DNA of 43,013 bases from contig NZ_JAHWGL010000035.1 in assembly GCF_019334315.1 (NCBI RefSeq), positions 1 through 43,013 on the forward strand, in the 5' to 3' direction. Below are positions 26,864-35,188 of the stretch, piece after piece. The number at the start of each line of letters is the position of its first letter. The stretch's first letter is position 1. The stretch comes from Hymenobacter profundi. Lineage in GTDB: Bacteria; Bacteroidota; Bacteroidia; Cytophagales; Hymenobacteraceae. The notes beneath the pieces were generated by a model. The model saw nothing but the letters and a program-made list of their open reading frames with translations, was not told where the DNA came from and made no database searches. Made by a program: the position numbers and the translations under genes.

Positions 26864-27161
26864 AGAAAAAGCAAGGTAGAACAGAATGACGGAACAAGCG
26901 CATCTGAAAGGTAGAACACGCTGTGTTGCGCAATTTTTTACGGTTATGGGCTATACGCTTACAGCACACGCAACCGGATTCTGACTGGAAAGATGGGGTG
27001 ATTTACGCAAAGCAGCGCTTTCAAGTACCTGATTTTTATCTTTTATTCAGGCTATTATCCAGTAAGTGCGGCTGCTGTATGCGCCGCTTGCTACCCCGTG
27101 GTGCCCTCGTGCGTGCCGCCTACCCTTCCGACCCCTAACCTTTCCAAATTCCACCATTCGC
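26864..27161. other. Divergent intergenic region between the serine gene and the GH5 gene
   Basis: About 300 bases without a convincing gene. A short plus-strand frame inside it is only the N-terminal extension of the GH5 frame. A plus-strand TATCTTTT (27037-27044) resembles the TAnnTTTG -7 element with one mismatch and lies 118 bases upstream of the GH5 start. No -33 element is visible. No repeat or RNA gene is seen. Confidence 0.4.
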
Positions 27162-30100
27162 ATGAAAAAAATGCTACCCGCACGGGCCGTCTGGCTCTTG
27201 CTATTGTTGCTGCTGGGCGCTGCTCCCGGCTACGGCCAACTACTGCGCGCCGACGGCCGCCGCATCGTGAACGACCAAGGGCAGGAGGTGCTGCTACGCG
27301 GCATGGGCCTGGGCGGCTGGATGCTACAAGAAGGCTACATGCTACAAACGGAGAGCGTTGCCAACACCCAGCACGAGCTGCGCGCCAAGATCAAGGGCCT
27401 AGTAGGCGACGCGCAAACCCAAGCGTTCTACGACGCCTGGCTCGATAACTACATCACCAAGCGCGACGTGGATTCGCTGGCGCGCTGGGGCTTCAACTCT
27501 ATCCGCCTACCCCTGCACTACAACCTGTTCACGGCGCCCATTGAGGAGGAGCCGGTGGCCGGGCAGAATACCTGGCGGCCGAAGGGTTTCGAGCTGACCG
27601 ACCGCTTGTTGGAGTGGTGCAAGGCCAACCACGTGTATTTGATTCTGGACCTGCACGCTACCCCCGGCGGCCAGGGCAAGGATGCCGCTATATCGGACTA
27701 CGACCCCAGCAAGCCCGCCCTGTGGGAAAGCGCGGCCAACCGCCAAAAAACGGTGGCCCTGTGGCGGCGCATTGCCGAGCACTACGCCAATGAGCCCTGG
27801 ATTGGCGGCTACGACCTCATCAACGAAACCAACTGGAACTTCACGGCTGGCGCCGGCGCCCAGGGCTGCGACGAGCAGACCAACGCCCCGCTCAAAGCCC
27901 TGCTCACCGACATCACCGCCGCTATCCGGGAGGTGGATAAGCAGCATATTATCTACATCGAAGGCAATTGCTTCGCCAACAACCACAACGGCTTGTGGCC
28001 CATGAGCGACAACAACGTGGTGCTGAGCTTCCATAAATACTGGAACTACAACGACAAGGCTTCTATCCAGGGAATGCTGGATCTGAGCAGCCGCTACAAC
28101 GTGCCGCTGTGGATGGGCGAGTCGGGCGAGAACTCCAACCCCTGGCACCGCGCCGCCATTAAGCTGCTGGAAGACAACCACATTGGCTGGTCGTGGTGGA
28201 CGTATAAGAAGGTAGGGCTGAACACGCCGCTGGAAGTGCGCAAGCCCGCCAGCTACCAGCGCCTGCTGGACTACTGGAAGGGCACCGGCACGCAGCCTTC
28301 GGCGGCCGAGGCCTCGGCTGCGCTGCTGGCGCTGGCCACTAACTACAAGGTAGAAAACTGCTTCTATCACCCCGATTATATCGACGCAATGTTCCGGCAG
28401 GTGCAAACGCCTGGGGCTACCAAGGCTTTTAAGCGCTACACGCTCAATACAACTACGCCGCTGTTTGCCGTCGACTACGACCTGGGCCGCAACGGTGCCG
28501 CCTACTACGACCTCGACACGGCCACGTACCATACCAATACCAACACCTATCAGGCCTGGAACCAAGGCTGGAGCTACCGCAACGACGGGGTGGATATTGA
28601 AGGCAACTCCGACGCCGTGAGCACGGGTTACGGTGTGGGTTGGATTTCGACCGGCGAATGGCTACAATACACCGTGCAAGTGCCTACCACCGGCCTCTAC
28701 GATGTGGAGGTGCGCATTGCCTCGGCCAGCGGCGGCGGGCAGATTCGGTTGACCAGCAACGGCGTGCCGCTCACTAAAACCGTCACCCTACCCAGTTCCG
28801 GCGACTGGTCGAAATGGACCTCAGCCGACATCAAGGACCTGTACCTGACAGCCGGCACCAACCAGTTGCGCCTGTACGTGGTGAATGGTGGATTCAACCT
28901 CAACTACCTGCAATTCAGTGCTCCGCACGCGGCCACGGCGGCGCCGCAACTGCTTTCAGCCAGCACGGCTGAGGTAGGCAAAAGCATTGTGCTGACGTTT
29001 AATCAGGCGCTGGCGGCCGTGACGACGCCCGCGGGCTTCTCGGTGCAGGTGAACGGCACGAATGCAACCGTCAGCGCGGCAGCGCAGCCCGCGGGTAGCC
29101 CGCAGCGGCTCACGCTCACGCTGGCCCAGCCTGTGACCTACGGTGACGTGGTGACGGTGAGCTACGCTGGCACTGCCGTCGCCAACGACGCCGGCGTGGC
29201 GCTGGCCGCTTTCACCAACCAGCCCGTGATGGTGGATTTGGTGAATCCGGCCACGCAGAAAATCATTCCGGGGCGCCTGGAGGCCGAGAACCTCGACGTG
29301 AATGAAGGCGTGAGCATCGGCGGTGCGGCCGACGTGGGCGGCGGCTCACAGGTGGGCTACCTCAACCCCGGCGACTATTTCGGCTACAACGTGACGGTGA
29401 AGGAAACCGGCACCTACCAGGTAGACTACCGCGTAGCCAGCGACAACGCCGGCCCCAGCGTCATCAACGTGTCGAGCGTGGTGAATGGGCAGACGACGCT
29501 GCTGGAAACCCTCACGGTGGCCCGCACCAACGGCTGGCAAACCTGGCAAACCGTGTCGGGCAAGCCCTTTAGCCTGACTGCCGGCGACCAGCAGCTGCGC
29601 ATCGATGTGGTATCGGGCGAGTTCAATCTGAACTGGATGCAGTTCCGCCTGACCAGCGTGCCAGCCGGTACGCCGCTGCGCGTGGTGTCGGGTGAGACTA
29701 ATGCAGATGGCACGGCCGTGCTGTTGACGCTGAACCGGCCCGTGGCGCCTACCTCCGTCAGCAATAAAGGCTTTGGCTTGCTGCTGAATGGTACGGCCGC
29801 TACCATTGGTGCTGCTTCGCTGAACGCCACTCAGCAAGTGGTGTTGGTGCTGCCACAAGCCGCCACGCCTACTACCGTGGTGAAGGTGAGCTACGACGGG
29901 ACGGGCGACGTGAAAGCCACCACCGGCGAGGCGCTGCAAGCTTTTGATGTTCAGTTCATCATCAATAAAGTAGAAGTTATTACCAACCTGATTCCGGGCA
30001 AAATCAAGGCGGCCAACTTCACCGTCAACAGTGGCCTCGAAACCGAAAACAGCTCCGACACCGACGGTGGCCTCAACGTGGGCCACGCCGACCCCGGCGA

Positions 30101-30653
30101 CTACCTGGAGTACGTGGTGCGCGTAAACCAGTCGGGCATGTACCAGGTAGACTACCGCGTGGCCAGCGAGTCGACGGCGGGGGCGGTGAAGCTCCAGCTG
30201 ATGGACAGCGGCACGGCCCAAGACCTGCACACGGCCGCGTTTGCCGTCACGGGCGGCTGGCAAACCTGGCGCACCTTCACGGCGCCTACCCTGGTGCCGC
30301 TTACCGCCGGGCGCCACGTGCTGCGCGTGCTGATGCAGACCAGCTCCTTCAACCTGAACTGGCTGGAATTCAAGTATCAATCAACGCTTAGCAACAAAAC
30401 CGCACAGGCTGCGGCTATCCTGTCAGTCTACCCCAATCCCAGCCGCGGCAGCTTCCGGGTGCGGTTCGAAGACGGCCGGCAGCAGCCTACCCGCGTGGTG
30501 GTGCGCGACCTCACGGGTAGGGAAGTGCTTGTGCAGGTTCCTCCCAAAAATGCCACCGAAATGACCGTGCGGCACACCCTCGCGAAGGGAGTATATCTGC
30601 TCGAAGCTGAGCTGCCGAACCGCAGCGTAGTGCAGAAATTGATAGTAGAGTAA
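27162..30653 (+). CDS. Secreted GH5-family glycosidase with three CBM6-like modules and type IX sorting domain
   Basis: The 1163-residue protein has a signal peptide (MKKMLPARAVWLLLLLLLGA, cleaved near GYGQ). A GH5 TIM barrel follows (about 28-410) with acid/base Glu222 in YDLINETNW and nucleophile Glu320 in PLWMGESGEN. Three CBM6-like beta-sandwich modules lie at about 435-590, 700-840 and 935-1070, with repeated signatures such as GDYLEYVVRV, YQVDYRVAS and FNLNWLEF. Ig-like spacers separate them at about 595-695 and 845-930. The last 80 or so residues (SVYPNPSRGSFRV, GVYLLEAELPN) form a type IX secretion sorting domain. It should be exported to the surface or medium and act on a beta-glucan or similar polysaccharide; the exact substrate is not determinable. 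A terminator follows directly. Confidence 0.93.
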   Translation: MKKMLPARAVWLLLLLLLGAAPGYGQLLRADGRRIVNDQGQEVLLRGMGLGGWMLQEGYMLQTESVANTQHELRAKIKGLVGDAQTQAFYDAWLDNYITKRDVDSLARWGFNSIRLPLHYNLFTAPIEEEPVAGQNTWRPKGFELTDRLLEWCKANHVYLILDLHATPGGQGKDAAISDYDPSKPALWESAANRQKTVALWRRIAEHYANEPWIGGYDLINETNWNFTAGAGAQGCDEQTNAPLKALLTDITAAIREVDKQHIIYIEGNCFANNHNGLWPMSDNNVVLSFHKYWNYNDKASIQGMLDLSSRYNVPLWMGESGENSNPWHRAAIKLLEDNHIGWSWWTYKKVGLNTPLEVRKPASYQRLLDYWKGTGTQPSAAEASAALLALATNYKVENCFYHPDYIDAMFRQVQTPGATKAFKRYTLNTTTPLFAVDYDLGRNGAAYYDLDTATYHTNTNTYQAWNQGWSYRNDGVDIEGNSDAVSTGYGVGWISTGEWLQYTVQVPTTGLYDVEVRIASASGGGQIRLTSNGVPLTKTVTLPSSGDWSKWTSADIKDLYLTAGTNQLRLYVVNGGFNLNYLQFSAPHAATAAPQLLSASTAEVGKSIVLTFNQALAAVTTPAGFSVQVNGTNATVSAAAQPAGSPQRLTLTLAQPVTYGDVVTVSYAGTAVANDAGVALAAFTNQPVMVDLVNPATQKIIPGRLEAENLDVNEGVSIGGAADVGGGSQVGYLNPGDYFGYNVTVKETGTYQVDYRVASDNAGPSVINVSSVVNGQTTLLETLTVARTNGWQTWQTVSGKPFSLTAGDQQLRIDVVSGEFNLNWMQFRLTSVPAGTPLRVVSGETNADGTAVLLTLNRPVAPTSVSNKGFGLLLNGTAATIGAASLNATQQVVLVLPQAATPTTVVKVSYDGTGDVKATTGEALQAFDVQFIINKVEVITNLIPGKIKAANFTVNSGLETENSSDTDGGLNVGHADPGDYLEYVVRVNQSGMYQVDYRVASESTAGAVKLQLMDSGTAQDLHTAAFAVTGGWQTWRTFTAPTLVPLTAGRHVLRVLMQTSSFNLNWLEFKYQSTLSNKTAQAAAILSVYPNPSRGSFRVRFEDGRQQPTRVVVRDLTGREVLVQVPPKNATEMTVRHTLAKGVYLLEAELPNRSVVQKLIVE

Positions 30654-30674
30654 GCTACCTCTTGCCAATGAAAC

Positions 30675-30717
30675 ACAGAAAAGCCCGCTACCAACCAATG
30701 GTAGCGGGCTTTTCTGT
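30675..30717. terminator. Terminator between the GH5 and F5/8-type C genes
   Basis: An 18-bp perfect stem (ACAGAAAAGCCCGCTACC and its complement) has a seven-base loop. It lies between two convergent genes, with A/T-rich flanks suited to termination in either direction. Confidence 0.85.
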
Positions 30718-30733
30718 TTGCTAGACCAGCAGC

Positions 30734-32176
30734 TTACTGTTTCACCACTCTGGTTTGATACACCACGCCGGTAGCATTGCGCAGGGCTAGGAAGTAGATA
30801 CCAGTGGGGTAGGAGTGCAGATCGAGGACCAGGCTGTTCTGGCCGTATTCCTCCGTCAACGTACGCTGGGCTATGGCTTTGCCTTGGGCATCGTATACGT
30901 GCAGTACAACCGGCGTGGGGGCGGTGGTGGTCCAGGCCAGGTGGGCTTCTTCCGTGGCAGGGTTGGGGTAGACGCTGTAGGTAACAGATACAACAGCTTC
31001 CTGACGAGTTACTTGTGTGGCTATTACTGGACTGTACGTAGTGGTGCCGTCGGTGTCGGTTTGGAGCAGGCGGTAGTACACCAGGCCCGTTGGGGCGTTG
31101 GTATCCAGGTAGTGGTAGGAGCGTGTGCTGGTGCTGGTGCCGGCACCGCGCTGGTAAGCAACACGCTCAAAGGCAGCACCATCCACGGAGCGTTGCACCT
31201 CAAAACCCTGGTTGTCTTTCTCGGTGGCCGTGGTCCAGCACAGCTGCACGCCGTTGTGGCTTGCCGCCGCCGTGAAAGACGTTAGCGTGACGGGTAGGGG
31301 AACCAAGGCGGCGCCGTTACCGGAACCATATACCGCAAACTCGTAGAGCGAATAGCCATACTGAGTGGTGCGGGCGGTGCCATACATCCGTACGTAGCGG
31401 CCCTGCACGTTCAGACCAGCATAATCGTTGAGGAGGCTGGTATTACCGGCCACCTTCCGTACGGTAGTCCAGGTAGTGGCATCGTTGGATACCTGCACCA
31501 GAAAGTCTTTGCCGGCTGCAGTTTCCCAGATTAGCTTGATTTCGTTGATGGTATATACTTGGCCCAAGTCCACGTACAGCCAGCCTGGGTCGATGCCGTG
31601 GGTACTTTCCCAGCGTGTGTTGTCTTTCTCATCAAATGCGTTGGCTGTGGTGTTGTTGCCGAGGGTAGAGGAAGCAGTGCCGGGCTTCCCAAAGGCTAGA
31701 TTGGATACATTATACACCCCAATCTCAAACAGCGAATAGCCATATAACTCCTGACTGCGGGCGGTGCCGTATACCCGCACGTAACGGGCCATGGCATGCA
31801 GCGCCGAAAAGTCGTTTACCAGTTCCGTATTGCCGGTGATAGTACGGATTGTTGTCCAGCTAGTCCCATTATTGGATATCTGAAGAAGGTAGTCTTTAGC
31901 ATAGGCTCCTTCCCAATTCAGTTTCACCCGATCAAATGAAACGATAGAGCCCAGGTCTACATAAATCCATTCCGGATCGTGCTTAAACTGGCTCGACCAC
32001 CGCGTATTTAACTTACCATCGGTGGCCGCAGAAGCGGGGTAGCTAGCTTCGTTTTCGAAAGACGAAGCCATAGTAGGCTGATTCAGAGCAAGGTTTACTA
32101 CAGTCTGAGCACGGGTGCTTCCAGCTAGGATAACAAAGAAAAGTACTGCTAGTAAACGCTGGGTGAAATGCTGCAT
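30734..32176 (-). CDS. Exported protein with two F5/8-type C (CBM32-like) domains and a type IX sorting domain
   Basis: The 480-residue product has a signal peptide (MQHFTQRLLAVLFFVILAG... RAQ). Two discoidin/F5-8C domains follow at about 27-155 (LALNQPTMASSFEN, WIYVDLGS, YVRVYGTARS) and 156-288 (LAFGKPGTASSTLGNN, WLYVDLGQ, YVRMYGTART). A fibronectin-like segment (about 290-395) precedes a type IX sorting tail (SVYPNPATEEAHLAW, GIYFLALRNAT). No catalytic domain is visible, so it is probably a carbohydrate-binding or adhesive surface protein. It is convergent with the GH5 enzyme, with which it may cooperate on polysaccharide; that link is an inference from position and domains. Confidence 0.9.
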   Translation of the reverse strand: MQHFTQRLLAVLFFVILAGSTRAQTVVNLALNQPTMASSFENEASYPASAATDGKLNTRWSSQFKHDPEWIYVDLGSIVSFDRVKLNWEGAYAKDYLLQISNNGTSWTTIRTITGNTELVNDFSALHAMARYVRVYGTARSQELYGYSLFEIGVYNVSNLAFGKPGTASSTLGNNTTANAFDEKDNTRWESTHGIDPGWLYVDLGQVYTINEIKLIWETAAGKDFLVQVSNDATTWTTVRKVAGNTSLLNDYAGLNVQGRYVRMYGTARTTQYGYSLYEFAVYGSGNGAALVPLPVTLTSFTAAASHNGVQLCWTTATEKDNQGFEVQRSVDGAAFERVAYQRGAGTSTSTRSYHYLDTNAPTGLVYYRLLQTDTDGTTTYSPVIATQVTRQEAVVSVTYSVYPNPATEEAHLAWTTTAPTPVVLHVYDAQGKAIAQRTLTEEYGQNSLVLDLHSYPTGIYFLALRNATGVVYQTRVVKQ

Positions 32177-32210
32177 AACAACGGGTAGAAGAAATACTAA
32201 TTGGATGCAG

Positions 32211-32218
32211 CAAAGGTA
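32211..32218 (-). promoter_or_regulatory. Possible -7 element TACCTTTG for the F5/8-type C gene
   Basis: The minus strand reads TACCTTTG, an exact TAnnTTTG match, 35 bases upstream of the ATG at 32176. This would give a short leader of about 25-30 bases. No TTTG -33 element is clear at the usual spacing. Confidence 0.4.
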
Positions 32219-32406
32219 GAATGCGTATTAGTGTATGTACATCTATTTCGGCGAATGTTCAGTTGTGCACGATAGAATGAATAATAGACTATCTATACGC
32301 TATTATTCCTAAAAAGAGAAATAGAAATATAGTAGAGCGGAGCATTGTCTTAGCCTGCGCTGAGACAAGAGTATTACAATGAAATATTGCTATATCACCC
32401 CACGCA

Positions 32407-32438
32407 AAAAAGCCAACGAGCGCGCGGCTGTTGGCTTC
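32407..32438 (-). terminator. Hairpin terminator downstream of the second VOC gene
   Basis: On the minus strand AGCCAAC pairs with GTTGGCT around a GC-rich loop and is followed by a run of T. It lies 26 bases after the VOC stop codon. Confidence 0.7.
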
Positions 32439-32464
32439 TGCTGCTAAGACCAGTAGTGGAAAAT

Positions 32465-32854
32465 CTACCCCTCGTACAGCTCCAGAGGTAGGCCGTCGGG
32501 GTCGGCGAAGAACGTGAAGCGCCGTCCGGTAAACTCGTCTACCCGAATGAGCTCGGTCTGGACGTTGTGCTGCATCAGGTGCGCCACGGCTGCATCCAGA
32601 TCGGCTACGGCGAAGGCCAAGTGGCGCAGGCCCGCCGCCTCGGGCCGACTGGGGCGGGGCGGCGGGGTAGGAAACGAAAATAACTCGATAATGTATTGCC
32701 CATCCAGCAGCAAATCCAGCTTCCAAGAGTCGCGCGCCTCGCGGTACACCTCGCGCTCTACCTGCAAGCCTAGCACCTGCGTATAAAAGTGCTTTGAGAC
32801 GGGGTAATTGGTGCAGATAATGGCAATGTGATGGACGCGTTGCAGCGCAAGCAT
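32465..32854 (-). CDS. VOC superfamily protein (GloA2/SMU1112c-like)
   Basis: The 129-residue protein is one VOC domain. Visible elements are VHHIAIICTNYPVSKHFYTQVLG at the N-terminus, YIIELFSFP, LRHLAFAVADLDAAV and the C-terminal FFADPDGLPLELYEG. Candidate metal ligands are His9, the Glu of IIELF, the His of LRHLAF and the Glu of PLELYE. This matches the small lactoylglutathione-lyase-like group found in many bacteria, but the substrate is unknown. It precedes a terminator and follows the DUF983 gene by about 57 bases on the same strand. Confidence 0.9.
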   Translation of the reverse strand: MLALQRVHHIAIICTNYPVSKHFYTQVLGLQVEREVYREARDSWKLDLLLDGQYIIELFSFPTPPPRPSRPEAAGLRHLAFAVADLDAAVAHLMQHNVQTELIRVDEFTGRRFTFFADPDGLPLELYEG

Positions 32855-32911
32855 AGGCTGTGCTCTTTTACGGTAAGGTTTTATTTAAGCAACTGCTAGT
32901 GAAAGGTTTTG

Positions 32912-33322
32912 CTACCCGCGCCGCCGCACGGGCGCGTGGTTGGCCCAATCAGGGTCGTAGCTGATGCCGCCAAACAGGTAGAGCATGAAGGTGCGGGAGT
33001 AGCGCAGGCTGAGCGGAGACAGCACCACCGTCACCAAAGCCACCGCCGACACATACACCCACGTGTCGGGGTCGCCGGCGAGGTAGTAGAGCAGCACGCC
33101 CACTATCAACATAATGCCCGTGCTGAAGGCAAAGCTGATGTACATAGCGCCCCAGTAGAAACCAGTTTCTGGTTCGTAGGCCTGCCCACACACGGGGCAG
33201 CGTTCGGGCATATCGGTGAAGTGCGAAAGATTGTAGGCGCCGTGCGTAAACAGCGGCCCCTGGTGGCAGCGTGGGCAGCGCTGAGCAAGCGAAGCAAGAA
33301 CAGACGATTGGATAGGTTGCAT
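32912..33322 (-). CDS. DUF983 family membrane protein
   Basis: Starting at ATG 33322 the 136-residue protein has an N-terminal zinc-ribbon-like pair, CPRC (Cys16, Cys19) and CPVC (Cys42, Cys45). Two hydrophobic helices follow (about 58-80 and 88-108) in the arrangement typical of DUF983. The function of the family is unknown; it is thought to be an inner-membrane protein. The frame is open to 33463, but that start would give a long non-conserved N-terminus overlapping the gap before the AraC gene. Confidence 0.88.
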   Translation of the reverse strand: MQPIQSSVLASLAQRCPRCHQGPLFTHGAYNLSHFTDMPERCPVCGQAYEPETGFYWGAMYISFAFSTGIMLIVGVLLYYLAGDPDTWVYVSAVALVTVVLSPLSLRYSRTFMLYLFGGISYDPDWANHAPVRRRG

Positions 33323-33475
33323 AGGGCAGCAGGAAAAAAGAACGCGCAATAGCCATTCTACGCGCAATAGGAAGCTGTGGCTGGTTCTTGTAAGAAGAGT
33401 ACCCCACAACAGGTGCAAAAGTACCTTGCCCGGCCCGAGTCTGCACGGACTACTTGCGGGCAACTACAGGACAAA

Positions 33476-34345
33476 TCAACGGGTCCGCCGAAAGACTTCG
33501 GGCGTTTGGCCGCTGTATTTGCGGAAGTATCGGCTGAAGTAAGAGGCATCTTCGAAGCCCAAGGCTGCTGCTACCTGTGCCACCGACTGCGCCGAGTGCG
33601 TAAGTAGGCGCTGTGCTTCCATCACTACCCGTTCGTGAATGAGAGAGCTGGCTGTTTTATTGAGTCGCTGTCGGCACACGGCGTTCAGGTGGTTGGCCGT
33701 GAGGTGCAGCAAGTGAGCGTAGGCATGCACGGTGCGGTGCGTGCGAAAGTGTTGGTTGAGTAGGCGGCCAAATTCCCGGATTTGTGCTTCGCTGTGGCTG
33801 AGGGTAGGCAGTGCGGTATCGGGCTGGGCGTAGTGGCGGGTAGCCAGCTCTAGCAACAAGTGCAGGTAGGAACGAACTACTTCAGCCTGATTGGAATGGG
33901 CAGTGGTATTTTCTGCCAGCAGCCGGGCAAACAGCGGGTATAGCTCGGTTTCGTTGGGAACCAGGTAGAGAACGGGCAGCTGTGCGGGAGTGAAAAAAGG
34001 GTAATTAAACAGCTGATTCTCCGGATACCGAAACAGGTAGAAATCAGCCGTGAAAAAAACAATAATGCCCTGCACATCGGCAGACAAGTGCCAGCGGTGC
34101 ACTTGGCCAGGCGCTATAAAAAACAAACTTCCTGGCCGCAGGTCGTACGTAACCAAATCGATGGTGTGCGTGCCATGGCCGGCCGTTACGTATAGCAGCA
34201 GGTAGAAATCGTGGGCATGGGCCGTGGCAACGTGAGGAAAGTTGGCAACGTGTGTCTGTAGGTGCTCCGCGTAATAGGGTCGCTGCACAGGTATGCCTGG
34301 AAAAGAAGCCAACCCCAGCACGGGAAGCGTTGTCGACAATTTCAT
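33476..34345 (-). CDS. AraC-family transcriptional regulator
   Basis: The 289-residue protein has an N-terminal cupin-like ligand-sensing domain (about 35-120, with HAHDFYLLLYVTAGHGTH and PGSLFFIAPGQVHRW). It has a C-terminal AraC-type DNA-binding domain of two helix-turn-helix units (about 185-289, with TANHLNAVCRQRLNKTAS and SVAQVAAALGFEDASYFSRY). It ends a few residues after the second unit, as is normal. The ATG at 34345 is preferred; the frame opens at 34507 but that extension overlaps the neighbouring DUF421 gene. Its ligand and targets are unknown. Confidence 0.93.
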   Translation of the reverse strand: MKLSTTLPVLGLASFPGIPVQRPYYAEHLQTHVANFPHVATAHAHDFYLLLYVTAGHGTHTIDLVTYDLRPGSLFFIAPGQVHRWHLSADVQGIIVFFTADFYLFRYPENQLFNYPFFTPAQLPVLYLVPNETELYPLFARLLAENTTAHSNQAEVVRSYLHLLLELATRHYAQPDTALPTLSHSEAQIREFGRLLNQHFRTHRTVHAYAHLLHLTANHLNAVCRQRLNKTASSLIHERVVMEAQRLLTHSAQSVAQVAAALGFEDASYFSRYFRKYSGQTPEVFRRTR

Positions 34346-34394
34346 GGGTGCAAGGTAGACCGGCGGCGCTATAGTAACGTAGCGGCCTAATTGC

Positions 34395-35099
34395 CTATGT
34401 CTCTCGCTGGCGGGTGCAGGCGGGTACCCAGCAGTTCTGGTGGCAGCCGGTGCAAACGGACGTAGCCGCCGGCAGCTCCACAACACGGCCACATTCGGTG
34501 CAGGCATAGCTGCCGGGCTCCGCTACGTGGGCCTGCGCTGTTTTCAGTACCTCGGGCCAAATAGGTAGGCCAGGGCGCACGGGTTCGGTGGTGGGGTAGA
34601 AAAAGACGCTGATTTCGCCGGTAGCCTCCATATACATTTTGCGCACCTGCCCCAGGTGCTCTACCTGCCGCTGGCGCAACTCACCAAACAGCTCCTTATA
34701 GGTAAGGTTGTGCTTGCGAAACTCCTCTATGTCAATCACACCGTCCTCAATCAGGCAGATGGTAGCACCTTCCAGCCAGTTGCTGAACTTTACCGACTTC
34801 TCGGTTATCCGGTTGAAAATCAGGTACAATGTGGGCACTACCACGAACACCACCGCCACGTGCAGCAGGGGCACATCTTGGTAAAACATGGCGTCGCCGC
34901 CGGCCGAGCCCAGGGCCAGAATGATGCTCAGCTCGAAGATGGACAACTGCCGCACGCCGCGCCTACCCGTTACGCGCAGAGCGCCCAGCACCAGCAGATA
35001 GGTGACAACGCAGCGCAGCAGAACTTCCCACAAAAAAGCCGGCGGCGCATCCTCGGACCACAACATGCGGTGCCAATCGAAAGGAGTAATCTGCTCCAT
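34395..35099 (-). CDS. DUF421 (YetF-like) membrane protein with a C-terminal zinc ribbon
   Basis: The 234-residue protein starts at ATG 35099. It has a membrane region of three helices (about 25-105) and then the soluble YetF-type domain with LIEDGVIDIEEFRKHNLTYKEL, where residues such as the acidic and Lys/Arg positions are conserved. The C-terminus, about 195-234, carries two CxxC pairs (CTECG and CTGCHQNC) that look like a rubredoxin-like zinc ribbon not usual in characterised members such as YetF. The function is unknown. It lies 49 bases upstream of the AraC gene and is separated from the aldo-keto reductase by a terminator. Confidence 0.88.
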   Translation of the reverse strand: MEQITPFDWHRMLWSEDAPPAFLWEVLLRCVVTYLLVLGALRVTGRRGVRQLSIFELSIILALGSAGGDAMFYQDVPLLHVAVVFVVVPTLYLIFNRITEKSVKFSNWLEGATICLIEDGVIDIEEFRKHNLTYKELFGELRQRQVEHLGQVRKMYMEATGEISVFFYPTTEPVRPGLPIWPEVLKTAQAHVAEPGSYACTECGRVVELPAATSVCTGCHQNCWVPACTRQRET

Positions 35100-35124
35100 A
35101 ATAAACAAGCAAATAGCTACAAAA

Positions 35125-35167
35125 CCCAACGGCCCGAACCACGCACGTGCGGATTCGGGCCGTTGGG
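35125..35167 (-). terminator. Hairpin terminator downstream of the aldo-keto reductase
   Basis: A 14-bp perfect stem (CCCAACGGCCCGAA and its complement) has a 15-base loop that itself contains a short palindrome. On the minus strand the stem is followed by TTTT. Confidence 0.75.
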
Positions 35168-35188
35168 TAGGGCTACTACGTAAACTCC

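Larger units (their letters stand above)
32177..32464. other. Intergenic region upstream of the F5/8-type C gene
   Basis: This 288-base gap is AT-rich relative to its surroundings. It contains a -7-like element, a small inverted repeat at 32279-32308 (GAATAATAG and its complement around a 12-base loop) and a hairpin terminator at 32407-32438. A frame crossing it on the minus strand is an out-of-frame shadow of the VOC gene and is not a gene. Confidence 0.5.

Noticed and set aside
27507..28565. Long minus-strand frame of 352 codons
   Set aside because: It lies wholly inside the plus-strand GH5 gene, which has clear catalytic motifs; the frame shows no domain and is a shadow of GC-rich coding sequence.
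29346..30380. Minus-strand frame of 344 codons
   Set aside because: It is opposite the CBM6-like part of the GH5 gene, and its repetitive His/Val/Ala-rich translation has no recognised domain.
32289..32726. Minus-strand frame of 145 codons over the VOC gene
   Set aside because: It overlaps the VOC gene in another frame, has no motif, and its tail runs through noncoding sequence.
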